A stretch of 64,000 nucleotides of DNA, from the NCBI GenBank assembly GCA_028564675.1, contig JAOVVO010000399.1, forward strand, positions 1 to 64,000. Direction: 5' to 3'. The DNA comes from Onchocerca lupi. Lineage: Eukaryota > Nematoda > Chromadorea > Rhabditida > Onchocercidae. Shown here one piece after another: positions 1-13,133 of this stretch (within the stretch, counting starts at the first letter, position 1; every line of letters begins with the position of its first letter). A program made the position numbers and the translations under genes. Under the pieces are notes generated by a model, which saw only the letters and a list, made by a program, of their open reading frames with translations, searched no databases and was not told the DNA's origin.

Positions 1-2231
1 TCAGATACAAAAAAAAAAAAAAAAAAAAAGAAAAAGAAAAACAACTATTTCAGCAAAATTACGGTATGAATCAGACGAAATACTAAATACTTATACTCAT
101 TCTGTTTTACAGAACTGTGCAGGCTTCTGACATATGAAATGGTTAGTGTAAATTTTCAACAAATATAAAAATCAAATATAATACTGTTATAAATTTCTAA
201 TATAAATTAAATACAATGGCGAAGCATTATGTAAAAAGGAATTCATTTTGGCAAAGTTGGAGCTCCATTTTCTTTCTTCTATAAATCCGACAAAGTTTAG
301 TTAACATTCTTTGATATGGTTTCGATTCTCATCTGATATTCTCAATAATTTTTACGATTTTATAGAAGATCAGGAATAGTTACTAATCTTTTTTCTTTTG
401 GTACTGTACCCAACCGTTTGAACTATTTGATGAATAAATGAAGCTAGAGGAAATCACCCGATGTCCTACCTTCATCGAGCTCAATGTTTAATAAATTCCT
501 TTTCTGCTCTTATCGCTTTGTCAAATATCCTTTAAGTGCAAAGTGATATCACTGAAATGTCAAATATGATTGCAACGATAAGAGACGTATTGTTGGTTAA
601 CATCGATTGAGATCCATCCTTTGAGCCAAATTCAATTTGAATCTTCTGAGACCATAACACAAAAGTTTTGATAAACATGTTAAAATCTACTACTCTTAGT
701 ATAGTCGTCTTTTCAATCAGAATAAGTTTCTTCGTCTTTCTTCTTTGCATCGACTCCGCTCATTTTGTCCCCCACATTTGTTTCTTCGTTAACAAGATCA
801 TTTTGCTCACCATATTTCTTTTTTTGTTAACAAGTATAATATTCTTTGAATTAATATTAGATACTGCTGTTAACATCGACGATTTCGGATGCGACGTAAT
901 CTGAGACTTCATCATGGCATCATTAATAGATGGTACCTCTGTTGAATCTGCAATATGTTTCTGCAAAACCATCTACGATCCGTTCATACTATCAGTTAAT
1001 TTGAATTAATTTCTAAATCGCAAAATTAATCATGGCTATACAATGAATCACTTTCTGATTCACATTTAATCCATTTCTATCTCCTTTTTCTTCAGAAAGA
1101 AAAAAAAAAAAACAAACCATGTATGCGTCTATTATGTATGCTTCTAGCGCTTCCGTCGAAAATATTTTTTATTAATAAATTTATTAGCAAATTGCTCCAC
1201 ATTTCGTGCGGTTCTTTTGTATTTTCCATTTTTCCATCAATGATTCGACGTCCATCTGTAAAAGACCGATCTATCTCTCATTCATGCAATATTCTCAGTG
1301 AAAATTACTCAATTTGGATGCTATCTTCAGATCTGGGCAGTGATACTGTCGTGTTTCTTAGCCATAATTTATCCATTGCATTATATAGATAATTGAAAAG
1401 CAAGTAATAATGATAAAGTTTGGTGAATAATCCGTAATGGTAACAAATTTTTCGTTTCTTCTAATCACTGATTTAGTTTTTTGTGATTGAAATAATATTG
1501 AGGAAAAAGGATGACACGACATAAAGAAATAAGGAATTAAAAAAATAAGTACTATTTTTTTCTAACTATATGAACTATATTAGAAGAGACAAAATATTAA
1601 CCATCAGTATATGAAACTGTCAATTTTTTTTTGTACTGTCCGAAAATCGTCAAATTGTTGTGACTATTCCTCGGTTGTGCGTAGAAATCAACGGATTCAC
1701 TGGGTAAATTCACCAATCCCAGCATGTCAATGATTGATTATTATTGTTGATCAAGATATAACCGTTTTCTAAAAATGTTGGCATTGGAATATTATAGATT
1801 CTCAAAATGAAGCATTTCATTCGCATCAGAAATTTTAATGACTAACTTTCTTGAAGGATGGAGGAAAGCAAAATGCGAAGGAAGAATGATGCTGAAGCAC
1901 CCAAATTTCAAATATTTTAGAAATATTCCTATTTATATGAATTATCAATTATTAATAACAAATTCTTTTGCTAATTCGATTAGTAAAACTTTTCGGAATA
2001 TATAACGTATCTCCACGGCCTATACAATTGTATTGTTACGTCACGTTAGACGATAAAAATGAGGGAAATTGTCAGTCTTAATGTAGGTAGCACGACAAAC
2101 AATAATGGAAATGACAACAATAATTACAATAGTGCTGAGAAGTTAAGTTCGATCATAGAAGTATGAAAAGGAATGATGATAATGGAATGTGTTACCGTGT
2201 ACGATACAGTCCGGTTCTCACCACTTCTTCG
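1..2231. other. Gene-poor left flank
   Basis: AT-rich sequence downstream of the DUF7042-family gene. It holds a poly(A) run near 9-29, a 13-A run near 1099-1111 and the doubtful coding-like patch at 713-960. No RNA gene or intact protein gene could be supported. Confidence 0.4.
713..960 (-). pseudogene. Coding-like exon with a frame break; gene remnant or last exon of an unknown gene
   Basis: Not recognised. On the minus strand a GTTTTGCAG acceptor at 961-963 opens a frame with protein-like composition (residues such as HIADSTEVPSINDAMMKSQ). That frame is lost around a run of seven A (819-825, minus sense). One extra base there would continue into a second coding-like frame (NDLVNEETNVGDKMSGVD) ending in TGA at 713-715. 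Coding-like pieces in one frame, broken by two stops, also lie at about 1130-1385. This could be a decaying gene, a homopolymer assembly error, or chance in AT-rich DNA. No homology is claimed. Confidence 0.25.
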
Positions 2232-5200
2232 TCATCGTTTATTTTGATAGTGCAGTTGAAATCTTTGGGAAAAGATCGGTGTAGATGATGAGTGCTGCTC
2301 TAAGGAACATTCATTCTTTTCTGATCGAATGTGCTCGGAATCTTTGGAATTCATCTTTTGCATTTCTCTGTTTTTGCTTTGCTCTGAATTGACTGAACCT
2401 GTTAAAAATAAAATTAGAAGCAATGATCATCTATGAGTAATATGGGTGTACTGTATTCTTCCATTTTAAGTTAATCATTAATATGATTCACGTGAAACTG
2501 AATATCAAAAATGATGATTGAAAAGAAAAGGAAGTATACAAAGGAATGTTCAGTCGATAACATCGTCGTCATCTTGTACGAAACACCATAATTCCCTACT
2601 ACGCGTCGATCGGAACGTTATCACTTAAATTATCCATAAGCAAATGCCGATTCAATTTTTGCGAAAAATCGTTAATATTTTTTTCCAAAAAAAGAAACAA
2701 ATTTTCTTTTTTTTTAGGGAAAATTTCTCAGCAAACAAATAATCAATTCTCTGTCTTTATCATTTACTCACTCTTTTCATAACATTTATTCACCTTTCTT
2801 TTTCTTCATGTTACACAAATTTGACGAAAAGTCCTTTTTACTTTTTCAAACAAAAATCTTTGCTCAATACATAATTACACACAATTTATTACTTAAACAA
2901 TCAATATTTAATATATCGACTTACTCACATTGAAGTCTAATATTAAAGAATAATAAATATTATTAAATCAAATGCATCTAAGTTGAATAGTATATAATTG
3001 AATTGTAAAAAAAAAAAAAAAAAAATTACAACATCTCATCTAATGTATCAGGAATAAATAGCCAAGAATAAAGTTAACTGTAAATGGTGTATCTTCAACC
3101 TTATCAAACGAATATATTCAAACAATTATCCGCTAAAAATTCATTAAACAATATTGTGTCTGCTATGAATATATAGTAGTGAAGGTGAAAAAAAGGGGAA
3201 AGGAAATTGAATTTTGAGTTTATGTTTTCACGACAAATTTGCTTATTTGTCATTCATAAAGAATAAATAAGAAACAATTTTCGAGAGTTCCACAATGACA
3301 TATCACTTCCATATTTTGCTTTCCTTCCAATATGTCTCTCGAACGATGGAAATTTTTGCATGTTCATCATGAAAAAGAGAGTAAAGCTTTTCGTCGGAAA
3401 AGTGAATAGCTCAATTAATTATATATTTTAGTGTTATTCAGTTCATATTGATTATCATAACATGAAATATTGCTGTCAAAAATATCCTTTCAAAAGATGG
3501 AATCTGGTAATTTCAATTTTTACAAAGATGTCGATTTTATTATCATCTGTACAGCTGACCATAAAATCGAAATCAAGAAAGCTACATAATAATATAACAC
3601 CGTTGTAATAATACAACAAGCAAAACAGTCTAAAGAACAAGCAAACTACCCGAAGCAATTAGAAAATGCAAATTACTGCAAATGACAATAGAATAAATGT
3701 AATCGTCAATGATGAATCAACTTCAGTTTTCCTGTTAATTCCGTTTGAAGCGAAACAATTATCTGAAATTAAAAATTCCTTATTGCAAATGTGTAAATTT
3801 TGAAATACATTTCAGGTACGTTTTGATATGCGACGTGACTATAGAAAAATTTTTCATTTGTTCATTCAAATTGATCCAAACGTTGCTAAATATCCATATT
3901 ATGACGAAGTCTATCCAAATTGATTTCGTTGAAAAATGTGTGTAAAAATATGCTCAATTAAATTTGATTATTTTCGCTTAAACAAAATAGAAAATCTTCT
4001 ATAAACCATGAATTTCTTACCATATTTTGCAAACGTGTAGTTATGATAGGGCTGAGGCTGTTCCAAAGATCCTGAATGACAGGATGATCGATTATAGGAG
4101 CGAATACGAATTACATCATCTTCATAAGATGAATAGATCTAAACATGAATATATGAAAGATGATGAATTAAAAGAATCATGATGTCCTGTGATAAACATG
4201 GATAAATAAATATATTAACATATGAAACACAAACATGATGATAATACAATTGCATGCCGGATATTATTGTCTCGTACATTTTGCTAATAAGTTATCAAGC
4301 TGATATAATAAAATCATTTCAGCATGCAGAAAGGAGGAAAAAAATAAATACAACAGATGACGAACAATATGCCTAAGCAGAATAAAAGAAGGAATTTTTT
4401 TTTTCTTTGTTAAAACATTACAGTAAACATCATGTCGCAGTTTGATGACCTTATTCAATAATATGATCAAAATAAATAGGTAAACTGCGGATAAAGAACT
4501 TTAAAGGGATGGAAGAAATGATTGTTTGTAAAGTATAAGTAAAGATGCTTACATGGCACATAAATTCCGATGAGGTTGGATTTTTACTTACAATATACTG
4601 CATCTCATTTTCTCGCCAATAACCAATACAGTAAAATTTCTCTGCAATCAAAGATTTTATAGCGAATCCGCACGCATCGCTACATCTTATACATCCGTTA
4701 CAGTTCCGAAGACTTCAATCCAACGGAGCATCGATAGCATGATAAAAGCATCCAATTAATACCAGAGGACTACAATTCTCTGATACTAAGTTTTAATATA
4801 TTTTCTGAATTTAAAACAACTACAATTTCTTTTTTACTGCTTAAATTAACATGTGATGAAACTGAAACGTTTGGTAAGCCAATATAGAGGGCATATGTCT
4901 CTTACTTTTCTGTCAGAACTTTTCGAGAGAAGGAAGGAAAGATAGAGAGGGAAGGAGCGATTCATACCAATTTGTGTTCAAATAATTTAAAAAAAACGAA
5001 GGCTATACCAGATGAAGTATTACTGCAATTGAGATGCATAATTAATTCGTGATCATAAGTGCAACCAAATTGTGCAACGGAATTTGAACATGACTCGATG
5101 AAATGTCGACGACTGAATGGACAACGGATCACCTGAAACGAATGTACTGTATGCAATTAGAAAAATTGCAAAGTATTCCAGAATTCTTTCTATTTTTACC

Positions 5201-8200
5201 AATAAAATCAAATGATATGTTAAAATAACAGCATGGTCGGACGAACAAAAAGCCATCCTGGCTTTGCATATCTATGCGTATTATATTTATATATGATACA
5301 AGGTCTTCTGATCTTAATTTAAAATTGTCTTCTTTCAATCACTTCAAAATATGATTTGTTGAATACCTGAGCATTTGCATGGACTATAGTATCAACAGTA
5401 TGATCTTTGGTAGCACTACACGATACAGGCATCTCATCCATGAGTTTATCATATGTAATCTCTATGATATTCTTATGCCTTCGCTTCATCTGTAATACAG
5501 ACAAAATTATTGCTCTTTTCTCGGAAGAAACCTCACCAAGTTTATATTTACAAGTTGCAAACATCCAGACGTATTTTAAGACCGCTGATCTCAAAGCAAT
5601 CTATTGAGATTCGAGCCATTTCAGGCTCAAATTTACAATACTCTTCACAAACACAATACCGACACTTTCCTATCCACTTCCGTAGTACTGCTAGAAATGA
5701 TGGAGTGAAATTCTTCATAAAGAGCCAAATAGATCACAATGCTGTAACACAGCGATGTCCGCCATTTCAGCAAACCGCACACAATCTATGCTTGGTTTGC
5801 TACAGCGCTATTGGGTATCATTGCATGAAAATGATGGTAGCATATCATTTCGACTGTTATGAAAAGCATTCTTCCCATCTCCTATGGAACTGTCCGTGGG
5901 AAATGAACCTAAAATGGTTGATAGATTACTTTGATGCATTGATATCCGTTGGTGCATTGAGGTGTGGTCTTATATACCACCATTTTGCGAACATTTCCAA
6001 TATTTTCCATCTTTAAGCACTGTGATATCGTGTGATTCACCCCATTTATCGTTTCAATCCATTTGTCTGAATTTTGCATGATTATGAGTAAATTCACATG
6101 AGTCTATCATGATATGATTAATTGTACTTTATCAGCTTGCAGTTGTCTATACAGACGCGCGAAACTAAGTCATTGTCGTCATCGTTGTCAATCAGGGCCA
6201 GAAGTGTTCACATTGGATATTTTATTGTATTTATGTCTTGAAAGAGAATGGAAAGAATCCATATGTCAGTGAAGCAAATTCGGATAGAAAATTTGAAGTT
6301 TCGGTAATTGGAATCATAATTTTAGGGCAAAGCTCCAGAAAAAATTGGAATAAGTTTACCAGAATAAAAATAATTCATCGAACCGGTTATCATCGATATC
6401 CATTTGAAATTATGGCTATGTCTCAAAAATGATGGAAAGTAACAACGTGACTTCAAGGATGAGCCTTAAAAAATATTCCAGTTAATGTCTATGTCTTCAG
6501 ATCTCAACAGATTATAATTTGTAATTTAGGAATTTTCGAAATTTCGAAGTCAATCTAATTCATTAGGAAAATTCAAAATTCTTCTGATAGAAAAAAATAA
6601 AGAAATTAGAAAACTGAATCAGATTGACAAGTTTTTCAAAGTAGCTGAATTATGCTACCTTTCATGTATTCAATTCTCGTGCTAGCATACGTAAGATCCG
6701 TTAGCTCATCACAGCTGGAATCAGCTGATATACCCATGCGACCACCGAACGCTGTTCTTTGATGTATCTGAAATTTTTTAGAATTGTTTCAAACACACGA
6801 TCTTCGGGAAACCAAAGATTTTAAGACAAGCACACTCTTCTTTTTACAGATTTGGAGGTTTCGTAGAAATGCGTGAATTCACTAAGGAATAAACGTGATG
6901 ATTTGCATGATTGTCTTCCTGATAATGTAGGATTCAATTTTTAAAAGAAATTGCTGAAGCAAATTTTTCTGATCGATGAATCTGAAATTTTGTTTCGTTT
7001 CTGTTCTTTCCCTTAATCTTTGATTCTTTACCGGTTATTAATTTAATGACCTTTCTATTCTGGCCATAAATATTTTTCAAAGAAGTACTTTTCTGAAAAT
7101 TTTGAAAAAACAGTTCTGAATCATACAAGACATCGAAAGATGATATTTGATCCTGTGATCGAAGAATTAGTTATGCGCACAGCGAAGAATTCGATCCCAA
7201 ATGAGTTCCAGTGTGCGATGCATTCCAGTTCGTCTACTGAAGTATTGCAAATGTTCTATGCCGTTTTCTTTGTCAAAACTTTTATTTTTATGCGAGAATT
7301 GTTGGCTAACGATTCTTCTTAGCATTTATAATGCAAGTTAACTTGCCGTGAGTCTCATAGTTTGGTAATTCCGGACAAGCTTCATATCGAAAGCTGTACC
7401 TTCCATATCCTGGACAAACAGTTACAGATGAAACTCTCGATGTGCATGATCCATCTTGGATTGCATAGGTGAAATTAAAAGGTGTCTCGAATGGACATTG
7501 CTCTGATTTTGCATCACCTAAAATAAACTATTCGAATAATGACGGCAATCAGATATCAGCAAGTTAAGACTGTTCGGTCAAATTTTGAAAATTTACTGAA
7601 AGAGAAATTTATTCGCATTTTTCCCATAAATTAGTGGCCATTTAGAAAGAGGTGCATCGAACATCGATATAGTATTTCGATTTCAAGTATTAATCTCTCT
7701 ACTATATAATAAATGAATTATTGTGGAAAATTTGCATTTAAAATTCATAATTAGGAATGCAACATTACTTCGAAAAAGCGTTTTCATTGGTGTATCACCG
7801 CGGAACGCAGATCTACAGATGGCATCGATGTCATCGTTGCTACTTTCATACTGTTTAATGCACTCACCTTTAATACATTCAATTTTTTTTTTTTTTTTTT
7901 TTTGGTAATTAATGATATGTCAATTATAGTAATTAAATTGTTCTTGTGTATGAGGAAAAAATGGGAATAATAAATGGCTAAGGATGAGGTGAACAAGACT
8001 GGCTATTCATAAAACCAAATTATTAATCGATGTGAGTAAGAGAGAAAATGGATGAAAAAAAAAAATGAAATTCACTTTGCTTGTATTGCAAAACGTTAGG
8101 ATGGACATTGAAGATTGCAACACAACGAAAGCAAATACCATCGCTCCTGGAAATTACTCCAGATGAATGCAAAAGTATAAAAACTTTTAGGAGGGAAATA

Positions 8201-9071
8201 CTGGCGCAGTTTTGATCAACTCTTCAACAATTTTCGCCAAAAAAGGAAAAAAATTAATTGGATGGATATGACGATATTAAGGAAGAGGAGAGGGAGAGTT
8301 TTTATAGGGTTAGTTGAACGTGTTCGTATCTGTTATACAAATGCTGGTATGTAAAATTATTAGAAGAGTTGGCATTCTCGATAGATATTAATATTAATAC
8401 ATATTAAAATATTTTTGCTTATCTTATTTCTATATAATCATATTATAATGATTACTACAGAAATAAGATAAGCAAAAATTCCGATCTTTTGTTTGGTAAT
8501 CTAAATTATTTGTTAGCAATCAGATAGTCGAAACTTTTTCAAATTATCATTAGTACGATAAAAATTGAATTATTGATGCACTCACAATTCGATTCGAAAG
8601 ATATAATTTTGATGATTTGAAGAGCTGGCAATGCAATAGCCCAAAGTATCCATCCAAGTTTCATTGAAATGCAATAGTGTTGTATGTCCATTCAAATGAT
8701 ATGTTCCATTCCATTTCGAGGAACATTTATCTAAAATATTTTTTATCGAGTTTTTTCGACTTTTGTCACTCTTCTTTTTCTTTATGCAATTATATTTATA
8801 ACTCAAAACAGAAGCAATCCAGAAAATAAACCTATTCTTTCACATGCAGCATCAATCCTTTAAATGATCAAATTACAATGCTTGAATTTGAATGAAACTT
8901 GAAAAGTTTCAGCAACTATTCGTGATTTGATAATTCCAGTATATTATTTAAAAAATAAAACAAGTGACTCGAATTATTCCAGAAAAAAAACTTGCCTTCT
9001 TTGAAAGTCAAACTTAAGGTAATGGTAGCGATTAGAAAAAACTTCAGAAGTGATAATTCATGTATTATCAT
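2232..9071 (-). CDS. Secreted Cys-rich protein of the DUF7042/7043/7044/7045 family (499 aa)
   Basis: Uncharacterized extracellular family known from arthropods and nematodes; function unknown. Exons (minus): 9071-8996, 8730-8586, 8146-8076, 7867-7769, 7517-7347, 7236-7127, 6767-6659, 6066-5930, 5489-5367, 5132-5009, 4641-4592, 4138-4021, 2398-2232. They sum to 1500 nt with matching phases and an in-frame stop before the ATG. Residues 1-25 form a signal peptide (LLKFLLIATITLSLTF). Family motifs in order: KCSSKWNGTYHL, CFRCVAIFNVHPNVLQYKQ, DAICRSAF (about 27-130); CPFETPFNFTY, FRYEACPELP, ECIAHWNSFGIEFFAVR, MGISADSSCDEL (about 133-250); CTNGYQCIKMKRRHKNIIE (about 297-315); RCPF and FYCIGYW (about 350-400). 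The Ser/Lys/Glu-rich tail has no membrane anchor. Introns 1 and 5 use GC donors. DUF numbers are from memory; family membership is firm, exact domain borders are not. Confidence 0.9.
8411..8479. repeat. Intronic hairpin with 21-bp perfect arms
   Basis: 8411-8431 is the exact reverse complement of 8459-8479 (arm begins ATTTTTGCTTATC). The 27-nt loop itself contains TAATCAT/ATGATTA. It lies in intron 2 of the DUF7042-family gene, outside its exons. It could be a short foldback element or a transcribed hairpin. Confidence 0.85.
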
Positions 9072-11500
9072 ATCTTATCGACGTGCTAACTTTGAAGGAA
9101 TGAGTGCGTGAGACCATATCATTGATATATCGCGATCCATTACCATCAATCTCTTAGCATCATCAATGGATATTGCCAGCTAAATTTGTTTTAATTTGGA
9201 AGAGATTATATTTATCTTTGCCATGAGATTTATAAAAAAAAAAAACTTGTTCGAATGGATAAGGTAGTGTGACATGCCAAGGAAATAAATATTTAATGGT
9301 ACATCCAATTTTTCAATATTTTAGTTATAAACCATTGCCTGATCTTATTCCGATGATTCTTCCACTAAATTTTTGATGTTTTATGAACTTCCGGAAGTGA
9401 TGAAGTTATCAAAGAAATTTATCGATGGTATTAAAAGAAATTATTGGAAACGAATAATGAAAATATGGAGAAGATTATGCTATGGAAAATTTCGTGATTC
9501 TTATTTCAATATCACTACCATCGACGGAATCAGATAAACTACTAAACAAGATTAATAACAAAAGTGCTGGAATATCAGTTAATAGAGGAGGAAGAGAAGA
9601 GGAAAGGATATATGCAAGAGTGAATGAGTTTGTCTCCAAGGTCACCAGAACGACCCTCCGAGGCTTCGATCTATCGCTAATAGTTCATTGAATTAATATT
9701 TCCAAATTTGATTATTGAATGAATAAACGGAATAATAGTAATGCTCAAACTGAATGCTCAAGAAAAATGCTCGAACTTAGTTCGAAAAAGCATCTCACTG
9801 ATGGCAAAATAAAAAGTGTGAAGGAAAGTCAATATTGGCAAGCATACAAGGCACATGTATTACTCGAAGAATGGATGATATGACGAACGAAGAGCTGAAG
9901 AAATAGTAAAGGACGACGTTGTCAACGATAATATTGGCGCAAGTGATGTGTAAATGATGGATTGAAAATTTACAAATCAAAAATTCAAACGATCAGCATT
10001 TAATTAACTACAATCGATTGATCAATAAATGATGAAATTATGAGCAAAGCAAAGATGATTGCTTGTCTTCAATTGCACTATATCTAGCAGCAAACGAAAG
10101 TAATAGATTGTCTTAAAACTTGAATTCAGCGAAGCAAATTCTTATTCACAACTTAGTGATGGAATCTTTTATAATTTTAATAACTTCATTAATACGGAAA
10201 TGACAAGTTAATTTTGAATTTAACATCACTGATTAAAAAAAAATCCCAAAATTGGTTATAACATATTAACTTAAGTTGTAAAATTCATAAAAATACAATT
10301 TAAATCCCACCGGTACACTATTTCGCTTTATTTATCGTTTTCTTTTTTTTCAAGGGGTTTCAAAATATTGTCGTTCGGTACAAAATTTTTCAAGTCATTT
10401 TGGATCGAAATCTCAAACATAAAGAACTTCGTAGATGGCAAACTTTGTGTTTTTACAACATTTTTGTATTGGAACAATTTTGATTTTCAACGAAATAGGG
10501 CCGCTGATCGATTCAATCAATCGATTATATAGAATCTATTTTTATTTTCAAATGCTTTCCACATAAAAATTTTCAAAACATATAGACATTCATTTCTGTA
10601 AGTGACAAAAAAAGAAGTCAGCATGATATAAAAATCAAAGATACATAGAATAATCCTCTTAATCTTAATAAAAAGAGCTAAATTAATCATAATAAAAAGA
10701 ATTAGATCCAAATTAAAAATAGTCTCTATGTCTATGCAAAATAGAAATGGAGTTAGGAATTAAAATGGAGAATGGAATTAAAAAGTTAAGTTAGCTAAGT
10801 TCTCTCGTTTAGCCTTTGAAATTATTTATGCAAAACTATTCACACATATCTATGCTTTTAAGCATTTGATGTTAACATAAACAGATGGATTTTCAAATTT
10901 CAGAGAACGGATTTAATGGTAATAACTGGTTAGGAATATTTTCATCTATCCGATTCATCGGTGTAATTTTCATCAAGCTATAAATCTCTTTGTGCACTAA
11001 CATCATTTTTTTCTTCTTTTTTCACAAAATGCAAGAGAAAACAATAGATTTTCCACTGCCCCCGAATCATTCGCAAGAAATAAAATTGATGACTCCACTG
11101 GCTGACGACAGTGCATTTGCGACTGCACTTACTGCTGTTGGAAACGACAATTTGTTCAACTGTTTTCTTTCCCCGCATTTTTTTTTCGCGTTTTGTGTTT
11201 TCATTCGAAATTAATTTGAATTTAATTTAAGGCGTTGTTTAATCAATTTCCGAATAAATTCATTAATGAATTGTTTTATTATACCGTAATATTTTTTGTT
11301 TGAATGAAGTACTACTTTAAATGCTGTGAATTAAATTATAAGAAAGTTTCCTTCAACAGAATTTACGAAAAAAGAAAAAATCTGGATATGTAGTAAATAC
11401 TTCGCCGGCTTAAAGCAATATTCGATTTTGAATTTACATGAGCACATTTAGCAGACGTTTACGCAAGCAAATTTTATTAATTTCTTAACTTTTTCTTCTC
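9072..11500. other. Intergenic, no gene seen
   Basis: Upstream region of the DUF7042-family gene. Short open frames occur on both strands (for example 9482-9691 plus) but none has splice signals, family motifs or convincing composition. No promoter element could be recognised with confidence. Confidence 0.45.
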
Positions 11501-11602
11501 TGTAAAACAAATAATATCTATAAATAAATCGAGCAATGAAAATTTCGAAGCAATCGATGAAGAACTTGAAAACGTTGCGAAACCTGAAATATTTCCATTT
11601 TT

Positions 11603-11667
11603 ATTGCATTCGAATAGGGCGTACTTTTTTTTTCAACATTGCATTCGAATAGGGCGTACTTTTTTTT
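11603..11667. repeat. Two tandem copies of a 35-nt unit
   Basis: The unit ATTGCATTCGAATAGGGCGT followed by AC and a T-run occurs at 11603 and again at 11638. It is the inverted form of the CCTATTCGAATGCAA core seen in the dispersed repeat copies at 11736, 13134 and 21996, so it belongs to the same repeat family. Confidence 0.85.
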
Positions 11668-11735
11668 AATATACCAATTGTTCAGATGTCATACCTATGA
11701 CAGGTGAAAAGATGCTTTTTTTGATAAGGCACAGA

Positions 11736-11850
11736 AAGACACGCGCCTATTCGGATGCAGCATTCAAAGTTTCAAAGCAATCGCTGATGAACTTTCGGAG
11801 ATTTAAGATTTTAAACGACGAATGTTTACATATGCTACATATATTTACTA
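11736..11850 (+). repeat. Dispersed repeat, copy 1
   Basis: Shares with the copies at 13134 and 21996 an ordered set of blocks: CACGYGCCTATTCG, TTTCAAAGCAATCG, GAACTTTCGGAGATTTAAGA, then a segment leading into TTTACAT. A partial copy (AAATTTCGAAGCAATCGATG) lies at about 11533-11560. The linkage to Helitron-type transposons is inferred from the decayed ORF next to it. Confidence 0.7.
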
Positions 11851-12638
11851 TTATATAAATATCGCACTTATAACCGGTAAAAAATATGCTTTTTTTGTTA
11901 TTTCTTTCCCTCTTTATCTCTTCTTTCTCTCTTTCTTCTGCTCTTCTCTTCCTTTATCGTTTTTCCACTTTGTTTCTCTTTTTTGCTCCTTTCACTTTCT
12001 TCCCTTCTGTCCATGTTTACCTTTTTATTCCCTTTGTCTATATTATTCTGGCATTATTCATGATAAAAAGATTGGCGAAGTCAAAGGATGCAACCATGGT
12101 AAAGAAGATTAAACAGTGAAACCAAAAAAGGCTAACAGGCTGGAAATATAGAACATGTTTGTCTTTAAAATACTCCGATTTACAGATGAACAAAGTGAAG
12201 TCAACCAATCATAAAGTAAAGGAGCCCCGAAAGGATTTGAAGATTCAGGATTTGGAATTGAAGTCAGTTTTAGTCATACAGCTCGGCCGCAACAGGAGTT
12301 CAACTTCAAGTTCAGTTTCAGCACAAATAAATTTCGAAGACAATTCTGGCGGAAGATGGAGCCATAGTTCAGATTTCAGTAGAAGCGACAGTAGTGGAGA
12401 GCGAAAGGAGACTGACAGTCACAAATGACAAGCATGACAACCTATTTTTCGGTGCAGTTGGCAATGGAATTGAGCTGTTCCGAGTGATCTGCGTTTGAGT
12501 TGATAGCGTTTGAGTTGGTAATATTTGATTAGTATCTTTTTATTTTTTTTCTTTTTTGATGTTTTGCAATTTTATATGTTTTTGTTATAACTTTCTTTTT
12601 TTTTCAGTGCACTGGATCTGATTTAGTTCATCCAAATA

Positions 12639-12981
12639 ATGCATCGCAGAAAATCAAACTTAAGTCGTCCTACTCTCGGAGCGGAAGCAATGAGACGATT
12701 TATTGCAAATCAAATTAAAGAAGAACGGATATCAACGTAGGAACGAAAGAGACAAAGAATGGTTCAAATAAGTAACGAGAAAGCAGCAAAGCGACGTGCA
12801 GACTTGAAAATGTACGGTTGCGAGTATAGGATCGTATTCTGCAACTTCAAACCTGCTTCATGAAACTTTCGTCGTATTCGCAGAGCGAAAACAATGCAAC
12901 GATTAATTGCAGATCAAACTGGAGAAGAACGGGCTCAACGAAAGAGCGAAGAAGACAAAATCACAACAACAAAAATAAATC
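12639..12981 (+). pseudogene. Decayed N-terminal repeat region of a Helitron-type transposon protein
   Basis: Starts with ATG and reads MHRRKSNLSRPTLGAEAMRR then FIANQIKEERIST, an in-frame TAG, then ERKRQRMVQISNEKAAKRRA. After a gap and a frame change a second copy of the same unit appears (RRAKTMQRLIADQTGEERA, QRKSEEDKI). The repeated 'MRR-A-QT-EER-QR' pattern matches the short basic repeats that open many Helitron replicase/PIF1-type ORFs in nematodes and arthropods (from memory). Stop and frame changes show it is dead. No Rep or helicase motif remains in the window. Another coding-like, frame-shifted stretch at about 12126-12480 may be part of the same element. Confidence 0.55.
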
Positions 12982-13133
12982 TCCGGTCGAACAAGATTAA
13001 AAACCAAATTACAAACTATCAGATTTTTTCCCCAACATTAGAAACATATGTTTTTCCTTTTTTTCTTCCTTTTCCATTTAACCAGACTGAGCCACAGCAA
13101 GAAAAAAAAATAAAAAAAACCTGTATATATAAA

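Noticed and set aside
5510..6016. Long plus-strand open frame (168 codons) over the DUF7042-family locus
   Set aside because: It overlaps an intron and exon 8 (5930-6066) of the minus-strand gene, whose exons match a known family in phase. The plus frame has no recognisable motif.
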